From an uncultured Bacteroidales bacterium (lineage in GTDB: Bacteria > Bacteroidota > Bacteroidia > Bacteroidales > F082), in assembly GCA_900318265.1 (NCBI GenBank), contig ONKA01000013.1, positions 1 to 64,000 on the forward strand: a stretch of 64,000 bases of DNA, given 5' to 3'. Below, in pieces: positions 1 to 9,248 of the stretch (position 1 is its first letter; each line of letters starts with the position of its first letter). Made by a program: the position numbers and the translations under genes. A model generated the notes under the pieces. The model saw nothing but the letters and a program-made list of their open reading frames with translations, searched no databases and was not told the origin of the DNA.

Positions 1-1
1 C

Positions 2-3000
2 TACTGCATGAAGAGCGGTGGCGCTGGCGTGGCCAACGTGGTGAGCAACATGACCGTGACGGTGAACATCCCCGCCGACGGTTTGATGAGCTTCTTCGGT
101 AAGATCTCCTGCGAGAGCAGCTGGGACTATGGTTACTTCTACATCGACGGCGTCCAGAAGGGCAGCTACACTGGTGCTGGCAACTGGGCCGAAAAGGTCT
201 TTGACATCACTGCTGGTGACCACACCTTCCAGTGGAGATACACGAAGGACGGTAGCGTCAACAGCAATGATGACTGCTTCTATGTCGACTACATCACCTT
301 CTACAAGCAACCCGCTCCGCCTGTTCCGGGCATGACTTACGACTTCGAAGATCACACCATGCAGGGCTGGACTTCGGTTGATGCCGACGGTGACGGTTAC
401 GGTTGGAGAGTTGGTAGCGAAGTGATGACCGGTGTCGCTGGTCACAATAGCTCGGAAGACTTCGTGTTCTCACAGAGCTATGACAACAGCTACGGTGTCC
501 TCTATCCTGACAACTACCTCGTTTCGCCTCAGGTGCAACTCGGTGGTATCGTCAGATTCTATGCCTGCGCCCAGGATGCCGGCTATGCCGCTGAGCACTT
601 TGGCGTGGCTGTTTCGACGACCAACACCAACCCGAGCTCCTTCACCATGGTCCAAGAGTGGACGATGAGTGCCAAGAGCATGGGCGACGGCACTGGCAAA
701 CCCATCAAGGGTCAACGCAGCGGCCGTGAGCAAGGCAACTGGTACGAATATACCGTTGATCTGAGCGCCTACAGTGGCAATGGTTATGTGGCCATCCGTC
801 ACTTCAACTGCAGCGACATGTTCTACCTCGACGTCGACGACATCACCATTGGCGAACCTGGTAAGGGCATGCCTGAGACCCGCAGCCTCGACCACTACAG
901 AGTGTATCGTACGAACTGCTACAACGATGGTCCTTACACGCTTGAAAACACTGTGTTGCTGGCTTCCGTCTGGGTGCCTGACACTGTTTACATCGACGTT
1001 GAATGGGCCGACCTCGAGCCTGGCGTCTACAAGTGGGGCGTTGGTTCCGTGTATAGCGGCAACCGTGGCGAAGAGATCGAAGGCGAAATCAACTGGAGCG
1101 AACCTGTCACTGTCAACAATAACCGTGACATGACTGTTGACTTTGAAAGCGGCATGCCTGCTGGCTGGACCGTTATCGATGCCAACAACGATGGTTGGAC
1201 CTGGTGCCTGACGAGCAACATTCCTAGCACTTGGACCTACTATGCAAGCCTGAGCCTTGACTGGTACCATGGTGGTACGAATGCCATCTGCAGCGGCAGC
1301 TACATCAATGGTGTGGGTGCCCTGAATCCTGATGAATATCTCGTTTCACCTCAGGTGAACCTTGGCGCTGGTTCTTCCATCAGCTTCTGGGTGGCTGCCA
1401 CCGACGCGAGCTATGCTGCTGACCACTTTGGTGTGTTCGTCTCCGACAACGGCACCAGCAACTGGACTTCGGTTCAGGAATGGACATTGACTGGCTCGAA
1501 GAGCGGTCTGATGGGTGGTTCCGCATCACGTGACGGCGAAGGCCTCAGACTCGGCACTTGGTTCAACTACACGGTTGACCTGAGCGCCTTTGACGGTCAG
1601 AAGTATGTTGCCTTCCGTCACTTCAACTGCTACGACCAATACATCATGTGCTTGGACGACATCACCATCGTTGAAGGTGCTGGTGGTCCTACGCCTCCGA
1701 CTCCTCCGACTCCGGGCAGCAACGAACTGCAACTGCCTCGCGAGAGCGAGATCGTTTGGTCGAACTGCCTCGACAAGGACATGTGGCTCAATGGTGTGAC
1801 TGTCAACGTGCTGCTCAACAGCGCCGACAGCCCGGAGGGCACTACGGTCGACTTCACCAACCTGAATCCTGCTGAACAGGAGCTCTATCCTGTCAGCCAG
1901 CTCGTCCTCGACGAAAGCGGCTTCTATGCCTTCGAAAGCTTCCGCCGTGGTGAATATGCTGTCAACGTGCGTCATGAGGGTTATGAGACCATCAACGACA
2001 CTGTCAGCATCTGGGAGAACACTGACCTCCGTTATGTGATGACCGAGATCTTCTACGGTATCGAGAACCTCTACGTCTCTCGCACTGGCTGGGCCATGTG
2101 GGACGACAGCCACAACATTCCTGGTGGTGGCGGCGGTGGCGGCGGCCAAAGCGGCGTCACTTCGTTCAGCGACGACTTCGAGGGTGGCCTCGGCAACTGG
2201 AATATTGTTGACGCCGACGGTGATGGCCATAACTGGTATCACAGCTCACAGAGCATGACTTATGCTTGCTATGACTACACTGGTTGGGGTCACAACCAAT
2301 CCAACGGCTTCGCTGTCTCTTCGTCTTACACCGACTGCACCTATGATTCTTATGACCCGAACAACTTCATGATCACCAATCAGAAGTATTCGATCACTTC
2401 GAACTCCGTGCTGAACTTCTGGGCCGACTACGGCAACGACAGCTATCCCGATCACTTCGGCGTGGCTGTGGCTACGGTCGACAACCCGACGCCTGCCGAC
2501 TTCACCATCGTTTGGGAAGGCAATGCCAAGAGCGGCAATGCAGGCAAGTCTCAAATCCGTCACGACGGCGAACGTTACATGAACTGGCGTTCACACAGCG
2601 TCGACCTGAGCGCTTACGCTGGCCAGGATGTCTACATCGCCTTCCGTCACTTCAACAGCTACGACCAGTACGAAATCTACATCGACGACGTTGAGCTGAC
2701 TGGTGGCGCCAAGAGCGGCGACCGTCACCTTGAATATTATAAGGTGATGTGCACCAGCATCGACGGTGTGCCGATCTTCAACCACAACACGGTTTATCCG
2801 TTCTGCCAGCTGTCGACCAACGAGCCTTACAACGCTCCGCTGGTTGAAGGTGAACACTACCTCTGCAAGGTTGCTTGCATGTACACCACTGGCCTCGGCG
2901 CATGGAGCGAGCCTGTTGAATGGGTCTACGAACCTTGCGATCACTGGGGACCTGTTGACGAAGTTGCTGTGAACACCGTCAACCAAGGCAACCATATCGA

Positions 3001-5725
3001 ATGGGTGTTCGAACACGGCTTCAACCCCTATGGTGGTGATACTCCTGGTCCTGGCCCGCAACCCGGCGCTGGTGACTGGTATTACTATGACAATGGTGTC
3101 AATGTCGATGCTATCGGCTTGACCGCTGGTGGTTCCTTCTACTGGGGTGTCATGTTCCCCGCTGGCAGCTACGAAGGCAACATGGTGACAAAGGTCAGCA
3201 TGTATGACTACTCTGCCCACACGGGTAACATCCTGGTCTACCAAGGCGGCACCACCGCTCCTGGTACCCTGGTTGGACAGCAAGCCTACAGCTGCACTGG
3301 CAGTGAAGACTTCGTTGAATGGGAGTTCGCTGCTCCTGTTGCTATCGATCCTACCCAGAACCTCTGGATTGTGATGAATAACGACAATGGTCAATATGTG
3401 GCTTCTTGCTGCAACAACACCGGTAACATCAACGGTCGTTGGATCAGCCTCGACGGTGCCGCTTGGGAAGACGTGGCCACCTATGGCCTCGACTACACCT
3501 GGATGCTCCGCGCCTATGTCGCCTCTGGCGCCAAGGGTGAGCCTCATGCCATCAGCTACAACGGCAAGTCCAGCAGCAATGGTGCCTTCGCCATCTCTGG
3601 CAACGGTCCTCGCGTCAGAAGAGGCGAAAGCGTCCACTTCTCGATGATCAGCGAGAGCGCCCTGCAGTTCAACATCGCCGACGTCAACAACTACGACGGT
3701 CGTGTCTACTTCCTGCACAAGCTCATGAGCGACAGCCGCTTCAGCGTCATCAACGGTGAACAACCTGGTATGTTCATTGTGAGCGCCAACAGCGCCCTCA
3801 ACCTTGAAGAAAGCTTCGCTGACTTCGCCGAGCAGACCACCAACAACTTCGCCCGTATGGACAAGTATGCTGCTGCCGACTATGCCAACGAGTTCAAGGG
3901 CACGCTGCCTGCAAGCTTCATCAACAACTTGATGATGGATCTCTACATCCAATCGCGTGAGAACAACCTCTGCGAATTGGCCGATCCGTTCTGCACCGAC
4001 AATGGTATGTACGAGTTCCCGGCTGGTGTCAACGCTGGTAGCGGTGAAACTGGTCCTGACTACGACTGCCTCTACACCACGCCTAACCCGGCTTGGTACT
4101 ACATGCGCATAGGCGATCCTGGTGCGATCGACATCTACATGTACAGCACGCCTGCTGTTGACATCGACTTCTGCTGCTGGGGTCCGTTCGAAGATCCTAC
4201 CACACCTTGCCCCTACGGCTTGACCGAGGATAAGGTTGTCAGCTGCAGCTACTCCGCTCAGCCCACCGAGCACTGCATGATTCCTGCTACCGCTCAGACT
4301 GGCGAGTACTACATCCTTGTCATCACCAACTACTCGAACCAGACTTGCAACATCAACTTCAGTGCTGTTGCCGGCGCTGGCAGCACCGACTGCGGTATCC
4401 TGCCTCCGACCGATATCATCGGCTTCCTCATCACGATGGATGGCGAATACCTCGCCTTTGCCGAGCCTACCGATCGCGACTTCTTGCACGAAGGTGAGTT
4501 TGGTGAGCACGAGTACTGCGTCCGCCCGATCTATCCTGGCGAAATGACGCTGCCCGACCACAACTACGGTTGGTCAATGGGCTGCCCGGTCTGCGCCGGT
4601 GGTGGCGACAGCTGCGAACCTGGTGATCCGATCTACGGTGAGGCTCTGAATGCTACCGACCAAGTTAAGATTTGGTGGGGCGAGCAGAATCCTGGCCCAG
4701 GTCCTGGCGGCTGCGAAGGCGACGAATTCTCCGTCAACTTCGAAAGCGGCATTCCTGCTGGCTGGCAGACCCTCGACGCTGATGGCGACGGCAATACCTG
4801 GACTCTGGGTTCGGTTGCTATGGGCGCTGGCTACGGCCACAATGGTTCAAGCGACCTGATCCTCTCGAAGAGCTACGACAACAACAGTGGTGCTCTCCAT
4901 CCGGACAACTATCTCGTTTCGCCTGAGGTGACCCTCTGCGAAGGCTCCGTCTTCAGCTTCTGGGCTTGCGCTCAGGATGCCAGCTGGGCTGCCGAACACT
5001 TCGGTGTGGCTGTCTCCAACGACAATGGCGAATTCGAAATGGTTCAAGAATGGACGATGACCGCTAAGGGTCAGCGTTACGATGGTCCTCGCGGCACTCG
5101 CGACCAAGGCAACTGGTATCAGTATACCGTTGACCTCGGCAGCTATGCTGGTGAAGGCCGTTTCGTGGCTATCCGTCACTTCAACTGCACCGACATGTTC
5201 TACCTCGACGTCGACGATATCGAGCTGAGCAATGGTGCTAAGAACCGTGCCGGTATCGAGAACTACAACGTGTATCGTGCTACTAGCGCCACTGGTGATT
5301 ACGCCTTGATCGGTGTTGTTCCCGCTGTTGCTGGTCAGACCTACTACGAGTACATTGACACGCCTGAGGCCGCTGGTACCTATTACTACCAGGTCCGCGC
5401 CGACTATGGCGATTGCCTCTCACTGCCTGCTGTTTCGGGTGAAAATCCGAGCGTGGATTATGTGAGCGTCCAGACGACGGGCATCGTCGAGAACAACGAC
5501 AATGTTGCTCTCTACCCGAACCCGACTAAGGGCAATGTGACAATCGAGGCTGCTGGCATGAGCCGCATCACTGTGGTGAGCATGCTCGGCCAGGTGGTCT
5601 TCGACAGCGAACTCGATGCCAACACTTACACCTTGAACATGAGCCAGTTCAACGCTGGTATGTACATGGTGCGTGTCTACACCGAGAATGGTGTGGCCAT
5701 CAAGCGCGTCACTGTCATGCAATAA
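2..5725 (+). CDS. Secreted multi-domain adhesin, 5' partial, type IX secretion substrate
   Basis: The reading frame is open from the window edge, so the true start lies upstream; residues are counted from the ATG at 8. Four cleaved-adhesin-type beta-sandwich modules are recognisable by their 'W..VDADGDG..W', 'NYLVSP' and 'VAIRHFNC..MFYLDVDDI' patterns at about residues 111-282, 376-556, 721-900 and 1576-1741. Fibronectin-III-like segments follow modules 1 and 4. Residues 600-700 look like a carboxypeptidase-regulatory fold. Pro- and Gly-rich linkers (eight Gly near 2124-2148) separate units. Residues 1218-1468 match the N-terminal module of the two PKD proteins at 34-40 kb. Residues 1833-1905 are a type A sorting domain (YPNPTKGN, GQVV, MYMVRVYT). 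Cleaved-adhesin domains are known from gingipains and haemagglutinins. The protein is presumably displayed on or released from the cell surface. Codon choice is strongly biased, suggesting high expression (inference). The missing N-terminus could carry a protease. Confidence 0.9.
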   Translation, partial: YCMKSGGAGVANVVSNMTVTVNIPADGLMSFFGKISCESSWDYGYFYIDGVQKGSYTGAGNWAEKVFDITAGDHTFQWRYTKDGSVNSNDDCFYVDYITFYKQPAPPVPGMTYDFEDHTMQGWTSVDADGDGYGWRVGSEVMTGVAGHNSSEDFVFSQSYDNSYGVLYPDNYLVSPQVQLGGIVRFYACAQDAGYAAEHFGVAVSTTNTNPSSFTMVQEWTMSAKSMGDGTGKPIKGQRSGREQGNWYEYTVDLSAYSGNGYVAIRHFNCSDMFYLDVDDITIGEPGKGMPETRSLDHYRVYRTNCYNDGPYTLENTVLLASVWVPDTVYIDVEWADLEPGVYKWGVGSVYSGNRGEEIEGEINWSEPVTVNNNRDMTVDFESGMPAGWTVIDANNDGWTWCLTSNIPSTWTYYASLSLDWYHGGTNAICSGSYINGVGALNPDEYLVSPQVNLGAGSSISFWVAATDASYAADHFGVFVSDNGTSNWTSVQEWTLTGSKSGLMGGSASRDGEGLRLGTWFNYTVDLSAFDGQKYVAFRHFNCYDQYIMCLDDITIVEGAGGPTPPTPPTPGSNELQLPRESEIVWSNCLDKDMWLNGVTVNVLLNSADSPEGTTVDFTNLNPAEQELYPVSQLVLDESGFYAFESFRRGEYAVNVRHEGYETINDTVSIWENTDLRYVMTEIFYGIENLYVSRTGWAMWDDSHNIPGGGGGGGGQSGVTSFSDDFEGGLGNWNIVDADGDGHNWYHSSQSMTYACYDYTGWGHNQSNGFAVSSSYTDCTYDSYDPNNFMITNQKYSITSNSVLNFWADYGNDSYPDHFGVAVATVDNPTPADFTIVWEGNAKSGNAGKSQIRHDGERYMNWRSHSVDLSAYAGQDVYIAFRHFNSYDQYEIYIDDVELTGGAKSGDRHLEYYKVMCTSIDGVPIFNHNTVYPFCQLSTNEPYNAPLVEGEHYLCKVACMYTTGLGAWSEPVEWVYEPCDHWGPVDEVAVNTVNQGNHIEWVFEHGFNPYGGDTPGPGPQPGAGDWYYYDNGVNVDAIGLTAGGSFYWGVMFPAGSYEGNMVTKVSMYDYSAHTGNILVYQGGTTAPGTLVGQQAYSCTGSEDFVEWEFAAPVAIDPTQNLWIVMNNDNGQYVASCCNNTGNINGRWISLDGAAWEDVATYGLDYTWMLRAYVASGAKGEPHAISYNGKSSSNGAFAISGNGPRVRRGESVHFSMISESALQFNIADVNNYDGRVYFLHKLMSDSRFSVINGEQPGMFIVSANSALNLEESFADFAEQTTNNFARMDKYAAADYANEFKGTLPASFINNLMMDLYIQSRENNLCELADPFCTDNGMYEFPAGVNAGSGETGPDYDCLYTTPNPAWYYMRIGDPGAIDIYMYSTPAVDIDFCCWGPFEDPTTPCPYGLTEDKVVSCSYSAQPTEHCMIPATAQTGEYYILVITNYSNQTCNINFSAVAGAGSTDCGILPPTDIIGFLITMDGEYLAFAEPTDRDFLHEGEFGEHEYCVRPIYPGEMTLPDHNYGWSMGCPVCAGGGDSCEPGDPIYGEALNATDQVKIWWGEQNPGPGPGGCEGDEFSVNFESGIPAGWQTLDADGDGNTWTLGSVAMGAGYGHNGSSDLILSKSYDNNSGALHPDNYLVSPEVTLCEGSVFSFWACAQDASWAAEHFGVAVSNDNGEFEMVQEWTMTAKGQRYDGPRGTRDQGNWYQYTVDLGSYAGEGRFVAIRHFNCTDMFYLDVDDIELSNGAKNRAGIENYNVYRATSATGDYALIGVVPAVAGQTYYEYIDTPEAAGTYYYQVRADYGDCLSLPAVSGENPSVDYVSVQTTGIVENNDNVALYPNPTKGNVTIEAAGMSRITVVSMLGQVVFDSELDANTYTLNMSQFNAGMYMVRVYTENGVAIKRVTVMQ

Positions 5726-5740
5726 ATGACAATCGGTTGA

Positions 5741-5770
5741 TGTAGAGACGGTGTTCACACCGTCTCTACA
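5741..5770. repeat. Perfect 13-bp inverted repeat, palindrome family member 1
   Basis: Arms TGTAGAGACGGTG and its complement flank a TTCA loop, 15 nt after the adhesin stop codon. The arms resemble those of palindromes at 21501-21570, 26486-26508 and 34094-34121. It has no T-tract of its own, so it is more like a REP-type element than a terminator. Confidence 0.8.
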
Positions 5771-5780
5771 AGACCGGTAA

Positions 5781-5819
5781 AAAAAAGAAGGCAGCCCTTG
5801 CGGGTTGCCTTCCTTTTTT
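5781..5819 (+). terminator. Rho-independent terminator after the adhesin gene
   Basis: AAGGCAGCCC, loop TTGC, then GGGTTGCCTT (one G-U pair) is followed by CCTTTTTT. The stem is preceded by an A-run, giving an A/T-extended hairpin. Confidence 0.8.
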
Positions 5820-5829
5820 GTATGTTTGC
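5798..5829 (+). promoter_or_regulatory. Bacteroidetes-type promoter for nfeD-SPFH
   Basis: The -7 element TATGTTTGC is at 5821-5829. A TTG at 5798-5800 is 20 nt upstream and lies in the loop of the terminator, so terminator and promoter overlap. The start codon at 5850 leaves a leader of about 15 nt. Confidence 0.5.
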
Positions 5830-5849
5830 AGAATCAAATTCACTTCGCT

Positions 5850-6278
5850 ATGGATTATTACTATTGGCTTATTGCCGCAATCGTGTTGGTGATTATCGAG
5901 GTCTGCACCGCAGGTTTTGGTGCCCTCTGTTTTGCCATCGGCGCTGCCTTCGCAGCTTTAGCCTCTGGATTGGGAGGAGGCATTGTATGGCAAATCGTTG
6001 CCTTTGTCGTGGTTTCGTTGTTGACTTTCATATTCTTGCGCCCAGTGGTGGTGAAATTCTTGGACAAGAAATCTAAGAACGTCAAGACGAATGCCGAGGC
6101 CTTGATTGGCCGCAAAGGCATCGTATCGGAACGGATTGACGCGACGCAGCATACAGGCCGTGTCGCCATCGATGGCGACGACTGGAAGGCCGTTTCCGAA
6201 GATGGCTCGGTCATCGAGAAAGGTGCCGAAGTCGAAATCCTGAAACTTGACAGTATAATATTAACAGTAAAACAATAA
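5850..6278 (+). CDS. NfeD-like membrane protein
   Basis: 142 residues from the ATG at 5850, chosen because it lies just after the -7 element and begins a hydrophobic segment; an in-frame start at 5805 would lie inside the terminator. Two to three membrane segments occupy residues 5-75, including a Gly/Ala-rich stretch, and are followed by an OB-fold-like domain at about 85-142 ('NAEALIGRKGIVSERI ... GRVAIDGDDWKAVSEDGSVIEKGAEVEIL'). That arrangement is typical of short NfeD proteins, which partner SPFH-family proteins and are thought to influence membrane microdomains or SPFH oligomers. The SPFH gene follows after 5 nt, so the two are almost certainly co-transcribed. No serine protease domain is present, so this is the short class. 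Confidence 0.88.
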   Translation: MDYYYWLIAAIVLVIIEVCTAGFGALCFAIGAAFAALASGLGGGIVWQIVAFVVVSLLTFIFLRPVVVKFLDKKSKNVKTNAEALIGRKGIVSERIDATQHTGRVAIDGDDWKAVSEDGSVIEKGAEVEILKLDSIILTVKQ

Positions 6279-6283
6279 TTGCT

Positions 6284-7243
6284 ATGCCAACACCTCTTCA
6301 AATCGTTCTTATCGTCTTGGCAGTCCTCGTTGTGATCTACATCCTTCGAGGCATCAAGATTGTTTCGCAGTCGGAAACCATGATTGTGGAACGTCTCGGA
6401 AAGTACAACCGCACTTTGAATGCGGGCATCAACATCGTGCTGCCCATCATTGAGCAGGCCAAGGAAGTCATTGTCCGCCAACAGAATGGTCGGCTCTATC
6501 GCGCCAACCGCATCGACATGCGTGAGCAGGTGTATGACTTCGACAAGCAGAGCGTTATCACCAAGGATAACGTAATGACCGAAATCAATGCCTTGCTTTA
6601 TTTCCAGATTGTGGATCCGATGAAATCCACTTACGAGATCCAGAATCTGCCTGTTGCCATCGAGAAGCTCACGCAAACCACGCTCCGTAACGTGGTGGGT
6701 GAGATGGAACTCGATGAGACGCTCACCTCACGCGACACCATCAACTCAAAACTGCGCAACGTGCTTGACGATGCCACTAACAAGTGGGGAGTAAAAGTGA
6801 ATCGTGTTGAATTGCAGGATATTACGCCTCCTGAGAGTATCCGTCGTACCATGGAACTTCAGATGCAGGCTGAACGTAACCGTCGTGCCGAGATTTTGAA
6901 GGCAGAAGGTGAGAAGCAGGCCCAAATCTTGAACTCTGAGGGTGAGAAACAAGCCGAGATTAATGCGGCCGAAGCCGACAAACAGGCCAATATCCTCAAG
7001 GCTGAAGGTGAGGCTCGTGCCAAGGTGCTGCAAGCCGAGGCTGAAGCCACGGCTATCCGCAATGTTGCCGAAGCCGTTGCCGACCGTGGTGCCGATCCTG
7101 TCAACTACCTCCTAGCCGTGAAATACATCGAAACGTTGAAGGAAGTGGCTGGTGGCCAAGAGAACAAGACGGTCTATCTTCCTTACGAGGCTTCCAACTT
7201 GTTAGGTTCCTTAGGTGGAATTAAAGAATTATTAGGGAAATAG
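6284..7243 (+). CDS. SPFH/Band 7 membrane protein (stomatin/QmcA-like)
   Basis: 319 residues, the usual length for prokaryotic stomatins. One N-terminal membrane anchor (about residues 4-24, 'LQIVLIVLAVLVVIYIL') precedes the SPFH domain at about 28-190 ('SQSETMIVERLGKYNRTLNAGINIVLPI', 'VITKDNVMTEINALLYFQI', 'RNVVGEMELDETLTSRD'). Residues 195-260 form a charged helix built from roughly 11-residue repeats of the type AEGEKQAQILN, expected to be coiled-coil. The conserved C-terminal segment 'DPVNYLLAVKYIETL' follows. Family members assemble into membrane-bound cages or rings and are paired with NfeD, as here. The specific client is not visible from sequence. Confidence 0.93.
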   Translation: MPTPLQIVLIVLAVLVVIYILRGIKIVSQSETMIVERLGKYNRTLNAGINIVLPIIEQAKEVIVRQQNGRLYRANRIDMREQVYDFDKQSVITKDNVMTEINALLYFQIVDPMKSTYEIQNLPVAIEKLTQTTLRNVVGEMELDETLTSRDTINSKLRNVLDDATNKWGVKVNRVELQDITPPESIRRTMELQMQAERNRRAEILKAEGEKQAQILNSEGEKQAEINAAEADKQANILKAEGEARAKVLQAEAEATAIRNVAEAVADRGADPVNYLLAVKYIETLKEVAGGQENKTVYLPYEASNLLGSLGGIKELLGK

Positions 7244-7265
7244 AAACGGTTTTTCCTATTTGAGC

Positions 7266-7311
7266 AATCGCGAGGTGGTGGAATATTATTCCACTGCCTC
7301 GCGATTTTCTT
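7266..7311 (+). terminator. Terminator after the SPFH gene
   Basis: Outer stem AATCGCGAGG/CCTCGCGATT encloses an inner stem GTGGAAT/ATTCCAC, followed by a T-rich tract. It closes the nfeD-SPFH unit. Confidence 0.75.
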
Positions 7312-7343
7312 TTCGTTTTTTACGAAAAAAAAACGTCTTTTTC

Positions 7344-7351
7344 TATTTTTG
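7344..7351 (+). promoter_or_regulatory. Possible -7 element upstream of the TPR regulator
   Basis: TATTTTTG matches TAnnTTTG and lies 25 nt before the start at 7376. No clear TTG lies at the expected distance, so the assignment is weak. Confidence 0.35.
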
Positions 7352-7375
7352 CCGATGACAAACCGGCAATGTACG

Positions 7376-9055
7376 ATGAAAAAAACTATAATATGCTCTT
7401 TTTTACTAATGTTGTTGGCTTGGGCGTGCGAAAAAACCGTGCATGACGACGCGTTCTCGTCACGTTGGCCCCAGATGGCTGATGTATTTGCCGAGGAGGA
7501 AACCTCTCACGACAGTGCGTTGGTCATGGCGGCTTTTCGTCACTACGATTCGCTAATGCCGGGACGCGACTATTCTCGCCATGAAAAGCAATTGAGCTTT
7601 CTAAAGGCTCGTGCCTATTACTTCAAGGCAATTGTAGAAGAGTTTGAGACCAAACAGTATTTGGAGGCTTTTTCCGATTATCTTAACGCATTATGGATTG
7701 TGGAAGGCTTGAATGGGGAGCGTTCAGTGTTCGCTATTTCTGATAACAATGCTGAATATCAACATTTTAATGCGTTGCTGTATGACCGATTAGCTTGGTT
7801 CCTTTACACGCACGATGCTTGGAATATGTCTTTGGAGTGTTTGGAAAAATCGAGCGAATGTTTCAAGGTGGAAAATAATGTCAAGGGTGTTGCCGCCAAT
7901 ATTGAGTTGATGGGCGATGTGATGTTGGCACAAGGTGATAAGGTGAATTCATTTGAGTATTACAAGAAAGCGGACAGCATATATGGAGGTCTGAAGACGA
8001 AGAATATCTATCAAAACTATAGTAGCGTCATTCATCGTGCCTTGGACTTGTACAATGCCAACGAGAAAGCAGCATGTTTGGCTTTGTTGCATCATGCCTT
8101 GGAGGAATCGGAGAACCCATGGTTACAGAAGCAAGTGAGGTTTTCGTTAGGTTATTGTTATTATGAAGAACAGAAATACGATTCAGCTTTATACAATTAT
8201 GAGCGGAGTTATCCTTTGCTGCCGCGTCAAACGCTGAAGTCGTATAGTCGTATCGTGCAGTTGTCTAATGCTTTGGGTGATACAATAAAGGCAGGATATT
8301 ATGGTGAACTACTCGCTGACGCCTATCTGAAACAGTTTGCACGGAGCAGCGATAGGGCGAAGCTGGGCGCTCTGTATCAGAATTATAAGGAAGATTGTGC
8401 TAACTCAAAAAATAAGGATACGTTTCTTTTTATTCTCATAACCATTTTGTTTTGGGTCGCCCTTCTATTTGGTGTTAGTTTTGTTTTTGTGCGCCGTAAG
8501 CGTCGGCATCAGGAGGAAATTGCAGCACGCGAGCGGATACAGGCAACACTTGAGGATGAGATCGCAACCGTGAAGAGTGCCTCGGAGCAGAAGGAGGAGA
8601 CTATCAAGGAACTGCAGTCGAAACTCGACAAGGTGATATCGGCCCCCGATTTCTATAAATTGCCATTCGACAAGAAGTTGGAAGCCTTGTATGAGACCCC
8701 CATCTGCCAAAGGGTTTTCAAGGTTAGGGAGGCCAACGTGAAGGCTTTTTCGTCCTATCCTGAATTGGTATTGTCGGAAAACCATAAGACCATGTTGGTC
8801 AATGCTGTCGATGCTGTGTTTCCGAAGTTCTCTGTCGACATCATCGAGATGTTTCCGCGCCTGAAGCGTTCCGATGTAGTCTATTGTTGCCTCTACATTT
8901 TGGGCATCACCGAGGTGCAAGCCGCTGCATTGACGGGCAAGACCTACCAAGCCGTATGGACGAGGTCGCTAAAACTGCACGAAATCTTCGACAACAAGTC
9001 AAGTTTGCAGCTGGTTCTTCATGGTTTCTTAAAAGACTGGCAATCAAAGGAATAA
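7376..9055 (+). CDS. TPR-containing membrane regulator with C-terminal HTH
   Basis: 559 residues from the ATG at 7376; an upstream in-frame start at 7349 was rejected because the signal peptide MKKTIICSFLLMLLAWAC begins here. The Cys at about residue 18 sits in a lipobox-like context. Residues 30-330 are helical with TPR-like pairs ('YYFKAIVEEFETKQYLEAFSDYLNALWI', 'SFEYYKKADSIY', 'YCYYEEQKYDSALYNYERSYPLL'). A membrane segment at about 347-371 precedes a basic/coiled-coil stretch at 372-420. The C-terminus (about 480-535) contains a helix-turn-helix-like sequence ('FPRLKRSDVVYCCLYILGITEVQAAALTGKTYQAVWTR'). This periplasmic TPR/TM/cytoplasmic DNA-binding layout is common in Bacteroidetes one-component regulators. 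The target is unknown. Confidence 0.8.
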   Translation: MKKTIICSFLLMLLAWACEKTVHDDAFSSRWPQMADVFAEEETSHDSALVMAAFRHYDSLMPGRDYSRHEKQLSFLKARAYYFKAIVEEFETKQYLEAFSDYLNALWIVEGLNGERSVFAISDNNAEYQHFNALLYDRLAWFLYTHDAWNMSLECLEKSSECFKVENNVKGVAANIELMGDVMLAQGDKVNSFEYYKKADSIYGGLKTKNIYQNYSSVIHRALDLYNANEKAACLALLHHALEESENPWLQKQVRFSLGYCYYEEQKYDSALYNYERSYPLLPRQTLKSYSRIVQLSNALGDTIKAGYYGELLADAYLKQFARSSDRAKLGALYQNYKEDCANSKNKDTFLFILITILFWVALLFGVSFVFVRRKRRHQEEIAARERIQATLEDEIATVKSASEQKEETIKELQSKLDKVISAPDFYKLPFDKKLEALYETPICQRVFKVREANVKAFSSYPELVLSENHKTMLVNAVDAVFPKFSVDIIEMFPRLKRSDVVYCCLYILGITEVQAAALTGKTYQAVWTRSLKLHEIFDNKSSLQLVLHGFLKDWQSKE

Positions 9056-9213
9056 TATCAGATAAAGTGCTTTAATCAAAATTCCTCTTTGGAATTTGAT
9101 TATTATAGATTGATTATTTAAAATACTGATAACCATTAGTTTATATAATAGTATTTTGATAAATTTTGATTAACTTTATTTTTGACGTTTTCTAGCTTTT
9201 TTTTCCATCATTT

Positions 9214-9222
9214 TACATTTGC
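9214..9222 (+). promoter_or_regulatory. -7 promoter element for the small HTH gene
   Basis: TACATTTGC matches the Bacteroidetes -7 consensus, about 27 nt before the start. The A/T-rich stretch from 9056 to 9213 holds no gene I can recognise. Confidence 0.5.
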
Positions 9223-9248
9223 ACAGTTTTTTCAAAAGCAGTAGAATT

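Noticed and set aside
470..1270. Antisense open frame of 266 codons
   Set aside because: Composition is Ala/Val/Arg-rich with no recognisable fold; a shadow of the adhesin repeats.
2591..4561. Long open frame (656 codons) on the - strand opposite the first adhesin
   Set aside because: It lies fully antisense to a clear multi-domain gene, has no start-region signals or family motifs, and is explained by the biased codon use of the + strand gene.
5861..6676. Antisense open frame across the nfeD and SPFH genes
   Set aside because: Both + strand genes match known families and spacing; the antisense frame has no ribosome-binding or domain evidence.
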